58,650 nt of DNA from Candidatus Wallbacteria bacterium. Lineage in GTDB: Bacteria > Muiribacteriota > UBA6191 > JACPRK01. Of this stretch, positions 45,175 through 54,015 are shown in pieces. The stretch is from the NCBI GenBank assembly GCA_016190005.1, contig JACPRK010000054.1, positions 1 through 58,650 on the forward strand, read 5' to 3'. The position numbers and the translations under genes were made by a program. The notes below the pieces were generated by a model. The model saw nothing but the letters and a program-made list of their open reading frames with translations, was not told where the DNA came from and did not search any database. Every line of letters starts with the position of its first letter. Within the stretch, counting starts at the first letter, position 1.

Positions 45175-47713
45175 CGTGAGGGGACACGATCGCTTCGCGC
45201 GGCGAATGCTGGCCGCGGGGCTGGCGCTCGTGCTTGTGGGCTTCCTCCTGGGAGACGGTCGCGAGCTGGCGCGCCAGATGACCTACGGCGACTTCGACGT
45301 CCCCGGTCAGCCCGGCTTCGTGCAGCGGCTCTGGACCGGGACGCCGGACCTGGCGGCGGCCAAGGCCTACCGGGAGATGCAGACAGTCGAGGCGCACCCG
45401 CTGGTGGCGCTGGCCGGAGTGTTCGCGATCTTCTTCTTCCTCGTGCGCTGGCGGAACCCGGATGTGGCCGCGGGCGTGCACCGCTGGCTCACGTACTGGC
45501 TGACGTTTGTCACGGCTCGCCTGGGCGTCTTCCGCGTTGCGGGGGTGGCTGGCGTTCCCAGGAGCTGCTTGGGTTCCTTCCCGTTCCTCAACTGCCAGGC
45601 ATGCGAGATGGCGACCGGTGCCTGTCCCGTTGGGGCGGTGCAGTCCGGTATTCTCGCAGGGCGGTTCCCGTTTCTGGCCGTGGGGAGCGTGGTGGCGACG
45701 GGAGCGGCGATGGGGCGGGCCGTCTGCGGCTGGCTCTGTCCGTTCGGGATGATTGCCGACATCGTCGAGCGCGTCTCGCTCCGCCGCTTCCGCCTCCAGC
45801 CGAGCCACGGCGCGCTGAGGTTCGCCGTGCTGGCGGCCGTGGTCGCCGTGCCCGCGTGGATGGCGTTTGCCGGAAAGGACCCGGGCATCCACGCTTTCTG
45901 CGCCACGCTCTGCCCGTCGGGGCTCGTCTTCGGGCTCTTGCCGTACTACGCGACCACGGGGTCGGGCGCCATCGCTTCGAGCTGGACCACGCTGGCGGTC
46001 GTCGGCTTTCACGCTGCCATGGCCCTCGTCTTCGTCGGGGGGCTCGTCTTCGTCAGCGGCTGGCTCTTCTGTCACACCCTCTGTCCTCTGGGCGCCGCCC
46101 TGGGGCTCTTCAACGGCTCCGCCCTGGTCCGGGTCGAGCACGATACGGTCCGCTGCACCGGCTGCAATCGCTGCGTGGCGGCCTGTCCGGTCGGAATCCA
46201 GCTCGGCGACGGAAGCTTCCTCTCCCGCTCGGCGTGCATCGCCTGCGCCAGGTGCATCGACCCGTGCGGCGAGGGAGCGCGTTACTGGTACGTCCATCCG
46301 GCGCTGGAGGCTGCCATGCAACGAGTAAAGGTCCTCAGGGGCATCGTTACCGGGACGGCCGATACGGCCGAAGTACATCAGCCCGCCGAACACGAGCTGC
46401 CCGAGCGCCGGACTCGCGCTCGCAGGCCTTACGCCATCAGCGTAAAGGGTCGCTTCATCCGGGCGCTCCTTCGACTCCTGGCGACCACTCCCCAGCGGAT
46501 GGCCAGTCACGCCAAGTACACGACGGTCTTCTACCGGCGGTTCTACGCCGGGCTCGACGAGCGAGACTTCCTTTCACTTCCGATCCTTCGCAAGGAATCC
46601 GTCCGTGACATCTCCCCGTACGATCTCCTGAGCAGCGACCACTGGGCGGACGCCCGTTACTACGGCGAAACGACCGGCTCGCTCGGCAGCCCCACGCCGT
46701 GCTTCTACACGCAGCGTGAGTTCGAGGGCGCGCGCCGGCTGGCGCACCTGTCGCCGTATGGCCCTTACCTGGCCGAGGCGCTCGCGGAGAACCGCTCGGC
46801 GGTCAACGGGCTGGCGTTCGGCTTCACGGTGGCCGGTATGAGCTTCGGCGACGTGCTGGCCAGCGGCGGCGCCTTGGTCGCCAACGTCGGCAGCCGCTCC
46901 ACTCTGGCGACACCAGACCGCATCGCGCGCGCTCTCGTCCGGCTCAGGCCGTCGATCGTGGCGGCGACGCCGCTCGACTTCCTCTCCTGGGCGCGCCTGG
47001 CGCGTGAGGCCTACCCCGACCGCGCCGAACACGCCCTTTCGCGCCTGCGCGTTCTGATGACGACGGCCGAGCTCTGCAGCCCCGAGCGGCAGCGCCGCAT
47101 CGAGGAGCACTTCGGGCTCGTCCAGATCAACACGTACGCCTGCGTCGAAGGGTTCTTCGCTCTCGCCTGTCCGTGCGGCGAGCAGCATGTCCTCGATTCG
47201 TACTACACCGAGGTGCTCGACGAGGCGCTGGAGCAGTCGAGCGAGTTCGGGACTGGCCGGTTCGTCTTCACCAACCTGCTCAAGCGCTCCAGCCCGATGG
47301 TGCGCTACCTGCTCGACGACCAGGTGACCCTCTCGCCCAGCGCCTGCCGCTTCGGCTATCGCAAGAGCATCTTCCCGCACGGGCGATGGGAGCTCTCCGC
47401 GGTGCTGGGCGGCGAGCGCGTCAACGCGGCCGAGTTCGAGGACGCCCTCTTCCGGCACGGGCTCTTCGGCGACTATCGGATTCACCTGCACGAAGGGCGG
47501 CTGGAGGCGACCGTGGAGGACTACGCGGTCGGCCCGGAAGCGGCAGAGCGGGCGCGGCTCGGACTGGAGACCCGGTTCGGGATTCCAGCCTCGCTCGAAC
47601 TGGTGCCGTTCGGGACGCTCACCGTGTACCGCGAGCCTCGCCAGGCGAAGTCCATCGTGAAGCTCGTGGACCACCGCGTGTCCTCGACCCAGCGAGTCCC
47701 GGAGGTTGTATGA
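45161..47713 (+). CDS. Membrane polyferredoxin fused to PaaK-like adenylate-forming domain
   Basis: 850 residues from ATG 45161. Residues ~1-400: several membrane helices and a NapH/NosR-like iron-sulfur module with Cys groups at ~144-155 ('NCQACEMATGACPVGA'), ~188 ('VCGWLCPFG'), 'CATLCPSG', 'FCHTLCPLG', and two 4Fe-4S motifs at ~331 ('CTGCNRCVAACPVG') and ~359 ('CIACARCIDPCG'). Residues ~440-850 resemble phenylacetate-CoA ligase: 'FYRRFYAGLDERDFLSLPIL', P-loop 'GETTGSLGSPTP' (~504), 'INTYACVEGFFALACPCG', 'SPMVRYLLDDQ'. The frame is open throughout. I know of no characterised protein with this fusion. Suggests redox-linked acyl activation at the membrane. Confidence 0.85.
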   Translation: MSAPDVRGHDRFARRMLAAGLALVLVGFLLGDGRELARQMTYGDFDVPGQPGFVQRLWTGTPDLAAAKAYREMQTVEAHPLVALAGVFAIFFFLVRWRNPDVAAGVHRWLTYWLTFVTARLGVFRVAGVAGVPRSCLGSFPFLNCQACEMATGACPVGAVQSGILAGRFPFLAVGSVVATGAAMGRAVCGWLCPFGMIADIVERVSLRRFRLQPSHGALRFAVLAAVVAVPAWMAFAGKDPGIHAFCATLCPSGLVFGLLPYYATTGSGAIASSWTTLAVVGFHAAMALVFVGGLVFVSGWLFCHTLCPLGAALGLFNGSALVRVEHDTVRCTGCNRCVAACPVGIQLGDGSFLSRSACIACARCIDPCGEGARYWYVHPALEAAMQRVKVLRGIVTGTADTAEVHQPAEHELPERRTRARRPYAISVKGRFIRALLRLLATTPQRMASHAKYTTVFYRRFYAGLDERDFLSLPILRKESVRDISPYDLLSSDHWADARYYGETTGSLGSPTPCFYTQREFEGARRLAHLSPYGPYLAEALAENRSAVNGLAFGFTVAGMSFGDVLASGGALVANVGSRSTLATPDRIARALVRLRPSIVAATPLDFLSWARLAREAYPDRAEHALSRLRVLMTTAELCSPERQRRIEEHFGLVQINTYACVEGFFALACPCGEQHVLDSYYTEVLDEALEQSSEFGTGRFVFTNLLKRSSPMVRYLLDDQVTLSPSACRFGYRKSIFPHGRWELSAVLGGERVNAAEFEDALFRHGLFGDYRIHLHEGRLEATVEDYAVGPEAAERARLGLETRFGIPASLELVPFGTLTVYREPRQAKSIVKLVDHRVSSTQRVPEVV

Positions 47714-48822
47714 GGAGTCGCTGGAGCAAACGAGTCGCACTCCTGGCGCTGACCGCGGCCGTCGCGGTCGCCGCTGGAGTCCGCGAGTGCCGCGCCAGCA
47801 CGCCGCCCAGGACCCCCGCCCGGCCGAGACCGCTGGCGGTTCAGGTTCGCCGGCTGCCCGGCCCTCAGGGGCCGACGCTGGTCACGCACCCGAAGGAGAC
47901 CTTTCGCGAGGTCGTGCGGTGCTTCGTGAGGTACGGGGCCTCCGTCTGGTTCGGCACCTACGGCCGGGGCCTGTTCCGGCTGGGCGACAGCAGCCTGGAA
48001 AGTTTCCGCGCCGGGGCCTCGCCGCTGCTCGAGGACCGTGTCAACTGCCTGGCCACGCTCGGGAGCGAGCTCTGGATCGGCACGTGCGCCGGCATCAACG
48101 TCTACGACGGCAAAGGCTGGCGCGCCATCCGGGCAGGCGAAGGGCCGGCACACAACATCTACCACGCGATCGAGCCGGACGGCCGAGGCGGAATGTGGGT
48201 CGGGACCACGGGCAAGGGGCTCTCGCACTTCGACGGGCGCGTCTGGAAGACGGTCACCGTCGCGGACGGTCTGGCGGGCGACTGGGTGAACGACATGTTG
48301 GAGCTGCCCGGCGGACAGACGTGGGCGGCCTGCCTGGGCGGGCTGGCGGTCCGGCCGGCTGGCGGCCGATGGCGGGTAGAGCGTAGCGAGCTCTTTCCGC
48401 TCTACAAGAACGTCGTCGCGCTGGCGCGGCAGGGAGACTCGCTCTGGGCCGGGTTCGGCGACTGCGGGCTCTTCATGACGGAAGCCGGCAAGTGGTACCG
48501 GCCGCCGCCCCAGCTCCTGCCGGCGCCGACGGTGCGGGCGCTCGTGGTCGACCGGGCGGGGGTGCTCTGGATCGCCACCGAGTCGGGCATCGGCACGTAC
48601 AGCACGGTCAAGGACTGGGAGACACGCGGTGCGAGCGCGGGGCTCCAGGACCGGGACATCCGGTCACTCTACATAGACCCCAGAACGGAGGACATGTACG
48701 CGGGCTCGGCCCGGGGAACGGTCTATCGGCGCTCTCGCGGCGATGACCAGTGGAAGGTCCTGGTAAGGCAGGGGCGACTGGTCGCCTCGGGAGGCCGGGA
48801 TCGAGAGGAGGCTTCGAGGTGA
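47710..48822 (+). CDS. Exported two-component-type beta-propeller (propeller 3)
   Basis: 370 residues; ATGA overlap with the polyferredoxin gene. Signal peptide ('VALLALTAAVAVAAGVREC'). Blades: 'VWFGTYGRGLFRLGDSSLE', 'LWIGTCAGINVYDGKGW', 'MWVGTTGKGLSHFDGRVW', 'LWAGFGDCGLFMTEAGKW', 'LWIATESGIGTYSTVKDW', 'MYAGSARGTVYRRS'. Same family as propellers 1 and 2 but without their 'DPDG...LSD' insertion. Probably periplasmic or surface-exposed; ligand unknown. Confidence 0.86.
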   Translation: MRSRWSKRVALLALTAAVAVAAGVRECRASTPPRTPARPRPLAVQVRRLPGPQGPTLVTHPKETFREVVRCFVRYGASVWFGTYGRGLFRLGDSSLESFRAGASPLLEDRVNCLATLGSELWIGTCAGINVYDGKGWRAIRAGEGPAHNIYHAIEPDGRGGMWVGTTGKGLSHFDGRVWKTVTVADGLAGDWVNDMLELPGGQTWAACLGGLAVRPAGGRWRVERSELFPLYKNVVALARQGDSLWAGFGDCGLFMTEAGKWYRPPPQLLPAPTVRALVVDRAGVLWIATESGIGTYSTVKDWETRGASAGLQDRDIRSLYIDPRTEDMYAGSARGTVYRRSRGDDQWKVLVRQGRLVASGGRDREEASR

Positions 48823-50048
48823 GAAGAATCAGTCTGACGGCGGTGGCCCTGCTGGCGGCGACGGCGCTGGCGGCGGGGCCCGTGACGGCGCAGGCGCCCG
48901 GCAGCGCGGGGGATGGCGGAACCTATCGTCGGGGGCTCGACCTTGTCGCGGCCGGCAAGGCCGACGAGGGGATCAATCTCCTGGCCGCGGCCGCTTCCAA
49001 GGCCAGCGGCCCCGAGGCAGACGCGGCGGACACGGCGCTGGGGAGCGCCTACCTGATGGCGGGGAAGGTTCGCGAGGCCCGGGCCAGGCTCAAGGGGCCC
49101 ATCGATCGTTCGGCCTATGTGCCGGCGCTCGTGGAGATGGCGCGCACCTATCTCTATGCTCCGCCGTTCGAGCCAAAGACGGCGCTCGGTTACCTCAAGA
49201 CGGCTATCGGACGAGAGCCGAAGAACGTGGAGGTGCTGCTCGAGCTGGCTCGCGCGCACGTCAACGACGAGAACCAGGATCAGGCCGTCGCCATCTACAA
49301 GCTGCTGATCGAGGAAGTGGCGCCAAAGGATGTCCGCGGCTACTTCGGGCTCGGCGACGTCTACGTCGCGCGGAAGCGCTTCGACAAGGCCAAGCCGCTC
49401 TTCCGCCAGGCCTTGCAGCTGGCGCCGCAGGACCCGGAGGCCTACTTCCGGATGGCCAACATGGTGATGTCGGATGAAGGCGACTCGAATCATCTAGCGA
49501 AGGCGATTGGATGGTACGAGCGGGCCGTCGAGATCGGACGCGACAACCCGCGATACCACGGCGCGCTCATCTACGCCTACTATCGCAACGGAAACAACCT
49601 GGCGGCTGCTCCCGTGCTGACGCGGCTGGAGGAGTTCGCCCCGCAAAGCTCCGTGACGCACTGGGCGCGCGGCGTGTTCAGCGAGTACCAGGGCCAGATG
49701 AGCCGGGCGCTGGAGCTCTACAAGGCCGCGGTCGCCCTCGACACCCAGAACGTCTACGCGAACTACTCGCTGGGCGTCTTCCTGAGCGGCAAGCGCAATG
49801 CGGACTTCATCCTGATCGGCGCCGACCGCGACTGGAAGTACCTGCCGCACCGCGATATCGATCGGTCGATCACGCACCTCAAGGCGGCGCTGGCGCTGGA
49901 GCCCGCGTTCCCGTTCGCGGGACGCGCGCGCGGGTTGATCGACGACCTGCAGTCGACGGCGACCGAGCAGCCCGTGGACTCGAGCGAGATGGAGCAGATG
50001 AGACAGAGACTGGACGACTACTACCGCACGAAAGCGAGCATGTTCTGA
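48819..50048 (+). CDS. Secreted TPR-repeat protein
   Basis: 409 residues from GTG 48819, supported by gaggagg nine bases upstream and GTGA overlap with propeller 3. Signal peptide ('ISLTAVALLAATALAAGPVT'). Residues ~45-370 are tetratricopeptide-like helical repeats: 'AAGKADEGINLLAAAASKA', 'VEVLLELARAHVNDENQDQA', 'RGYFGLGDVYVARKRFDKA', 'AKAIGWYERAVEIGRDNPRY', 'SRALELYKAAVALDTQN'. Such proteins scaffold assemblies in the periplasm or outer membrane. It is likely the assembly partner for the large protein that follows 13 bases downstream. Confidence 0.87.
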   Translation: MRRISLTAVALLAATALAAGPVTAQAPGSAGDGGTYRRGLDLVAAGKADEGINLLAAAASKASGPEADAADTALGSAYLMAGKVREARARLKGPIDRSAYVPALVEMARTYLYAPPFEPKTALGYLKTAIGREPKNVEVLLELARAHVNDENQDQAVAIYKLLIEEVAPKDVRGYFGLGDVYVARKRFDKAKPLFRQALQLAPQDPEAYFRMANMVMSDEGDSNHLAKAIGWYERAVEIGRDNPRYHGALIYAYYRNGNNLAAAPVLTRLEEFAPQSSVTHWARGVFSEYQGQMSRALELYKAAVALDTQNVYANYSLGVFLSGKRNADFILIGADRDWKYLPHRDIDRSITHLKAALALEPAFPFAGRARGLIDDLQSTATEQPVDSSEMEQMRQRLDDYYRTKASMF

Positions 50049-50061
50049 GAGGAAGGAGCTA

Positions 50062-52728
50062 ATGATGACGAGAGAGACGAATGGAACCTTCCGGACGGGG
50101 GAGACGACGCGGAGCGCGCTGATGCAGGCGCTTTCGAGCGCGTCGCTGGTTGCGGCGCTGGCGCTGATGCTCTCGGGTGCGACCCGGGCGGAGGCTCCGC
50201 CGCCGGCGGCTGGGCTGGCCGACGCCGACCAGGTGCTTTCGCCGGTGCAGCTGCGCATGAACGCGCTGCCGGGCGATTCGGCGCTCTTCCAGGCGAAGTT
50301 CGGCAAGCCCGACCTCACAAACGACGTGCCGCCGAACGTCAACGAGGACGACTTGAACTACGCCGTGCGCAACTGGCCGCTCCTGCCGGCCGACGGCACC
50401 GCCGACCAGGCGTTCTTCGACAACGCCAAGACCGAAGTGAAGAAGTTCATCGCCGAGCACCGCGCTGCAACGATCTCCACAGCGCTGCATCCGGCGCTGG
50501 CCTGGGACCGTGATGGCAACCCCGCCAACGGCGTCCAGCCGCTGGTTTCGCCGAGCCTCACCGAGGCGCGCACCGCGATGGTGGAGCGCCCTGGGCTGCG
50601 CGTCGCCGAACCCAACTTCCTGGCCGACAACCAGATCACCGAGGGCAAGGACTCCGACGGCAACCTGATCTATCGCTTCGGCAAGACCGACCCGGGCAAC
50701 TGGTACCGCTTCGACGCGATGAAGGTGACTTACTACTTCCAGAAGAAGGCCAGCCTCCCCGACAAGGGCGTGAACAACCGCGTTCCCGACATCGACGGCA
50801 CCCGCATCACCGACGAGGCAACGCTCGAGTCGAGCGGCTTCCTCGACAAGTACGAGAAGGTCGAGGCGCCGGTCAGCTCCACCTCGCAGCCGGCCAAGTT
50901 CAGGCTGACCGACACGGCCGTCGTGTCGGTGAAGTACGGCCCGCCTGGCGACGTTGCCTTCGATCCGGGCCACCAGGCCTTCGATCCCAACGACGGGCGG
51001 TTCGAGAAAGAGAAGATGCAGGTCTACGTCCTCTCCAAGGCGACGGTCATGCGCGCCGGGGGCGGGGCCGATCCGGTGCCCGCCGCGAGCTTCACCTCCG
51101 CAGGCCAGTTCAGCGAGCTCGGCGAGCGGAAGATCTACGTCGAGGACCACTACCCGCCGATGCCGACCAAGGCCGAGGAGCTGGCCAAGAGCATCAAGGC
51201 CGCGGCCGGGAACCTGCCGCCCTCGAATGCCGATATCGACCTGCCGGCCCTCGATCGCGTCACCGAGGCGAACAACCAGGTCGTCGTGCGGCGCGGCTTC
51301 CCCGACCCGTCGCGCGGTGAAGGGCTGCTGGCCAGCCTCAATGTCGAGAACGACAACCCCAATGACGTCAACAGCACCTCGACGATGAACTTCGAGATCG
51401 GCCGGTCGATCCGCCACCGCTACCGCTACAGCGCCGAAGGCAAGAAGCTGGGCGGGGGCGTCGACCTCTCGGCGTTCGACCGCTACATCATCTACGTGCC
51501 GCCCTACGAGTCGAAGGACGCCTCGGGAGCTACGATCGTAAACGGCCCGTACGTCGGCACGGTGGACGCGGCCAATGCCAATCCGGAGGACCCGTACGCG
51601 ACATCGAAGTGGCTGCCGAAGTACACGCCGATCGCCTTCGACGGAAACCTGCTCAAGGCCGTCAATCACCTCTACGAGAACTCCGCCGAGAAGGTGCAGT
51701 CGCAGTACGGGAAGACCGACGCGGGCAGTGGTGCGTTCGGCTATCCGTACACGGCGAAGATCGTCTACAAGATGGGCGCCGAGTGCGTCATCGGGATCAC
51801 GGCGCAAGGCTCGAACTTGCAGGTCACGCCCGGCGCGATGTCGGTGCCGCTGGGCTTCGCCAGCTACCAAGGCCAGGACTACAAGACCAGCATCGACGCT
51901 GACGTGCAGCAACCCGATCTGGGCGGCAAGACCAAGGCGGGCAACGGCGGCCCCAACAGCGGAGTCGACGCCCGGGACAGCTTCTTCAAGGTCAACGCGG
52001 CCGACTGCTGCGGCAACGAGAAGGTCCTTGTCAGCGGCACATTCTCCACGGTCGACAACATCCGCCCCAACACGACGCTCGGGATCGAGGAGGCGCAGAC
52101 GCAGGTCAATCAGTCTGAAAAGAGCCAGTGGGTCGCAGGCATCCCCAACGACATCCCAGCCGGAACCAACGCGACCGTGGCTGCCTACAGCATCGACTCG
52201 CCCCACAGCCGGGTCGACGCCACCAAGCCGCCCGCCCAGCGGCTCTATGGCGACTACGCGAACCAGGCTCACGACTGGAGCAGTGAGGCGCCCGCCGGCA
52301 TCAGCAACCCGCCGGACGCCCAGGGCCGGTCGTTCCTGGACATCACGGCCGGCGGCACCAAACCGCCGATCCTGCAGAACCACCGGATGAACCTCAAGAT
52401 CTGCTCCGAGGACAACCTTGGAGAGGTCGAGAAGGGCGGGAAGATCCTCTACCCGATCGGGAAGATGACCCTGAAGGTCTTCCAGCCCGACGGCTCGATG
52501 GAGGCCGACCGGACGTTGGTGGACGAGACCAACAACGCCACCCCGCAGCCGCTATCGCCCTGTCAGCTCGTGGAGTATGTCTTCCGCAGCGAAGGCACCT
52601 ACCGGCTGGTGGTCACCAGCCGTGACCTGAGCGGCAACGAGCGCGTCATGACCATCGTCGTTCCTGTCCAGAAGGAGACCGCAGCCTTCCAGAAGATCGA
52701 GCAGGAGCACCAGCGAGGGAACAACTAG
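50062..52728 (+). CDS. Large secreted protein of unknown family (888 aa)
   Basis: 888 residues; aggaaggag precedes the ATG. Signal peptide (~25-45, 'ALMQALSSASLVAALALMLS'). The mature protein is acidic and polar, with many Asp/Asn/Pro turns. Blocks such as 'VKYGPPGDVAFDPGHQAFDP', 'RYIIYVPPYESKDASG', 'NAADCCGNEKVLVSGTFSTV' and a C-terminal beta segment 'RSEGTYRLVVTSRDLSGNE' look like a series of beta-sandwich domains; the last resembles an Ig/PKD-like module. An in-frame CC pair (NAADCCGN) near residue 650 may form a disulfide. I do not recognise a family. Last gene of the cluster; size and export suggest an extracellular or surface component. Confidence 0.8.
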   Translation: MMTRETNGTFRTGETTRSALMQALSSASLVAALALMLSGATRAEAPPPAAGLADADQVLSPVQLRMNALPGDSALFQAKFGKPDLTNDVPPNVNEDDLNYAVRNWPLLPADGTADQAFFDNAKTEVKKFIAEHRAATISTALHPALAWDRDGNPANGVQPLVSPSLTEARTAMVERPGLRVAEPNFLADNQITEGKDSDGNLIYRFGKTDPGNWYRFDAMKVTYYFQKKASLPDKGVNNRVPDIDGTRITDEATLESSGFLDKYEKVEAPVSSTSQPAKFRLTDTAVVSVKYGPPGDVAFDPGHQAFDPNDGRFEKEKMQVYVLSKATVMRAGGGADPVPAASFTSAGQFSELGERKIYVEDHYPPMPTKAEELAKSIKAAAGNLPPSNADIDLPALDRVTEANNQVVVRRGFPDPSRGEGLLASLNVENDNPNDVNSTSTMNFEIGRSIRHRYRYSAEGKKLGGGVDLSAFDRYIIYVPPYESKDASGATIVNGPYVGTVDAANANPEDPYATSKWLPKYTPIAFDGNLLKAVNHLYENSAEKVQSQYGKTDAGSGAFGYPYTAKIVYKMGAECVIGITAQGSNLQVTPGAMSVPLGFASYQGQDYKTSIDADVQQPDLGGKTKAGNGGPNSGVDARDSFFKVNAADCCGNEKVLVSGTFSTVDNIRPNTTLGIEEAQTQVNQSEKSQWVAGIPNDIPAGTNATVAAYSIDSPHSRVDATKPPAQRLYGDYANQAHDWSSEAPAGISNPPDAQGRSFLDITAGGTKPPILQNHRMNLKICSEDNLGEVEKGGKILYPIGKMTLKVFQPDGSMEADRTLVDETNNATPQPLSPCQLVEYVFRSEGTYRLVVTSRDLSGNERVMTIVVPVQKETAAFQKIEQEHQRGNN

Positions 52729-52731
52729 GAG

Positions 52732-52775
52732 CAGGCCTCAGACTTCAGGCCTCAGGAGTCAGGAATCAGGCCTCG
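52732..52775. repeat. Short caggcctca / aggagtcagg direct-repeat cluster
   Basis: Units CAGGCCTCA, TTCAGGCCTCAGGAGTCAGGAA and TCAGGCCTCG recur right after the stop of the 888-residue protein, in the same position and style as the AGTAG arrays elsewhere. Confidence 0.5.
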
Positions 52776-52845
52776 AGGGTGAATGGGAGGGGTCCGTCGG
52801 CGAAGTTGGCCGGCGGGCCCTTCTTTCATCAGCCGGCTTCGAACC

Positions 52846-53736
52846 TCAATGGCCGGACGCTTCGAGCTCCAGATCGCCGCTGACGGTGGTGACCTTCAAC
52901 AAGGGCCCACCCTTTCCGAGGGTCATCCCGCCCGCGCCCCTGGCGGAGGAGGAAGCCAGCTCCTTGGAGAGCTCCACCTTGCCCGAGACGGAAGAGAAAT
53001 CGATCTCGGCTCCCGTTCCACCAGGTAGGCGGCACTTCACGTCGCCGCTGACCGAGTTGACGCTGGCCCCCTGGTAGGCGCCCGGTGCCAGCTCCAGCGA
53101 AACGTCCCCGCTGATCGTCGACACCTTCAATGCGCCGCCCTCGATGGCCTTCGCCTTCAAATCACCGCTCACCGTGCTCACCTCGAGCCCTCCCGAGACG
53201 CCTTCGATGGAAACTCTTCCACTCACACTGGTGATGTTCACTCCGCCGCGCACCTTGGTGAGGCGGGCGTCGCCGCTGACGCCATCCGCTGCCACGGCAG
53301 CGTTTGTATCCGAAATCTCCAAGCTCCCCGAGACCGTCCGAACCTCGATCGCAACACCCGAGGGGACGACGATCGAGTAGTCAACTTCCACATCGCTCCC
53401 CTGGCTCTTGCCGAATAGCTCCTTCAGCTTCTCCCAGACTGTCTCCTTCTCATACGCCGTGACGATGTCGAGCAACTTACCGTCGCAGCTCAACCGCACT
53501 TCCACGCGCTCCAGGTCCGCTTGGCTCTTCGCGCGCTTGACGGCTCGTACGGACGCCTTCCGCCCCTTTTCGCCGCGGATCTCGATCTTTCCCGAGACGT
53601 GACCCAACCTCAGCCGGCCGCCGGCCGTCAGCTCGAATTCCTTTTCGAGTTTTTCTGTCATCGGAGACTCCCCGGCGACGCATGGTCCCGCAGCCGCCAT
53701 CGTTGCGAGTAGGATTGCCTGGACGAAGAATTTCAT
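52846..53736 (-). CDS. Exported DUF4097-type beta-helix protein
   Basis: 296 residues. Signal peptide ('FVQAILLATMAAAGPCVAG'). The body is a series of short beta repeats centred on V-S-G: 'VSGSLEI', 'VSGDARL', 'VSGRVSI', 'VSGGLEV', 'VSGDLKA', 'ISGDVSL', 'VSGDVKC', 'VSGKVEL', 'VSGDLEL', as expected for the DUF4097 adhesin-like beta-solenoid. Role unknown; often linked to envelope stress or repressor systems. The minus-strand ATG has no Shine-Dalgarno; a TAGCAT lies eight bases before it. It is convergent with the large cluster. Confidence 0.88.
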   Translation of the reverse strand: MKFFVQAILLATMAAAGPCVAGESPMTEKLEKEFELTAGGRLRLGHVSGKIEIRGEKGRKASVRAVKRAKSQADLERVEVRLSCDGKLLDIVTAYEKETVWEKLKELFGKSQGSDVEVDYSIVVPSGVAIEVRTVSGSLEISDTNAAVAADGVSGDARLTKVRGGVNITSVSGRVSIEGVSGGLEVSTVSGDLKAKAIEGGALKVSTISGDVSLELAPGAYQGASVNSVSGDVKCRLPGGTGAEIDFSSVSGKVELSKELASSSARGAGGMTLGKGGPLLKVTTVSGDLELEASGH

Positions 53737-54015
53737 GGTGAGACATGCTAGCAGGTCCGAGGAGCTCGTGGCCGGCTACGGGTCGGTCCCGGAGGCCTCG
53801 CGCTCGTCGTCTGACCTCGCTCGCGCCCGGTGGATTTCGACGGATACCGGGCCTCGTCCGAATGCCCCAAGCGGTGCCGCCCGATCGCCGCCTCGGACTC
53901 GCGCCGAGGTTTGTTTCTCCGATCCTCACATTGAGGCTCGCCGACGGCTCTACCTGTCGCCGTGGAGTACGTTGAGGGCCCGTGTCGAAGGAGTCCGGCG
54001 GGAGTGAGCCCCGGC

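Noticed and set aside
50059..52383. 774-codon minus-strand frame opposite the large secreted protein
   Set aside because: Composition is Arg/Val/Gly-rich shadow sequence; the plus-strand frame has a signal peptide, ribosome site and operon context.
53737..54015. Plus-strand frame between the DUF4097 and tkt genes
   Set aside because: Arg-rich with no motif or ribosome site; the 279-bp spacer shows no supported feature other than the TAGCAT near 53745.
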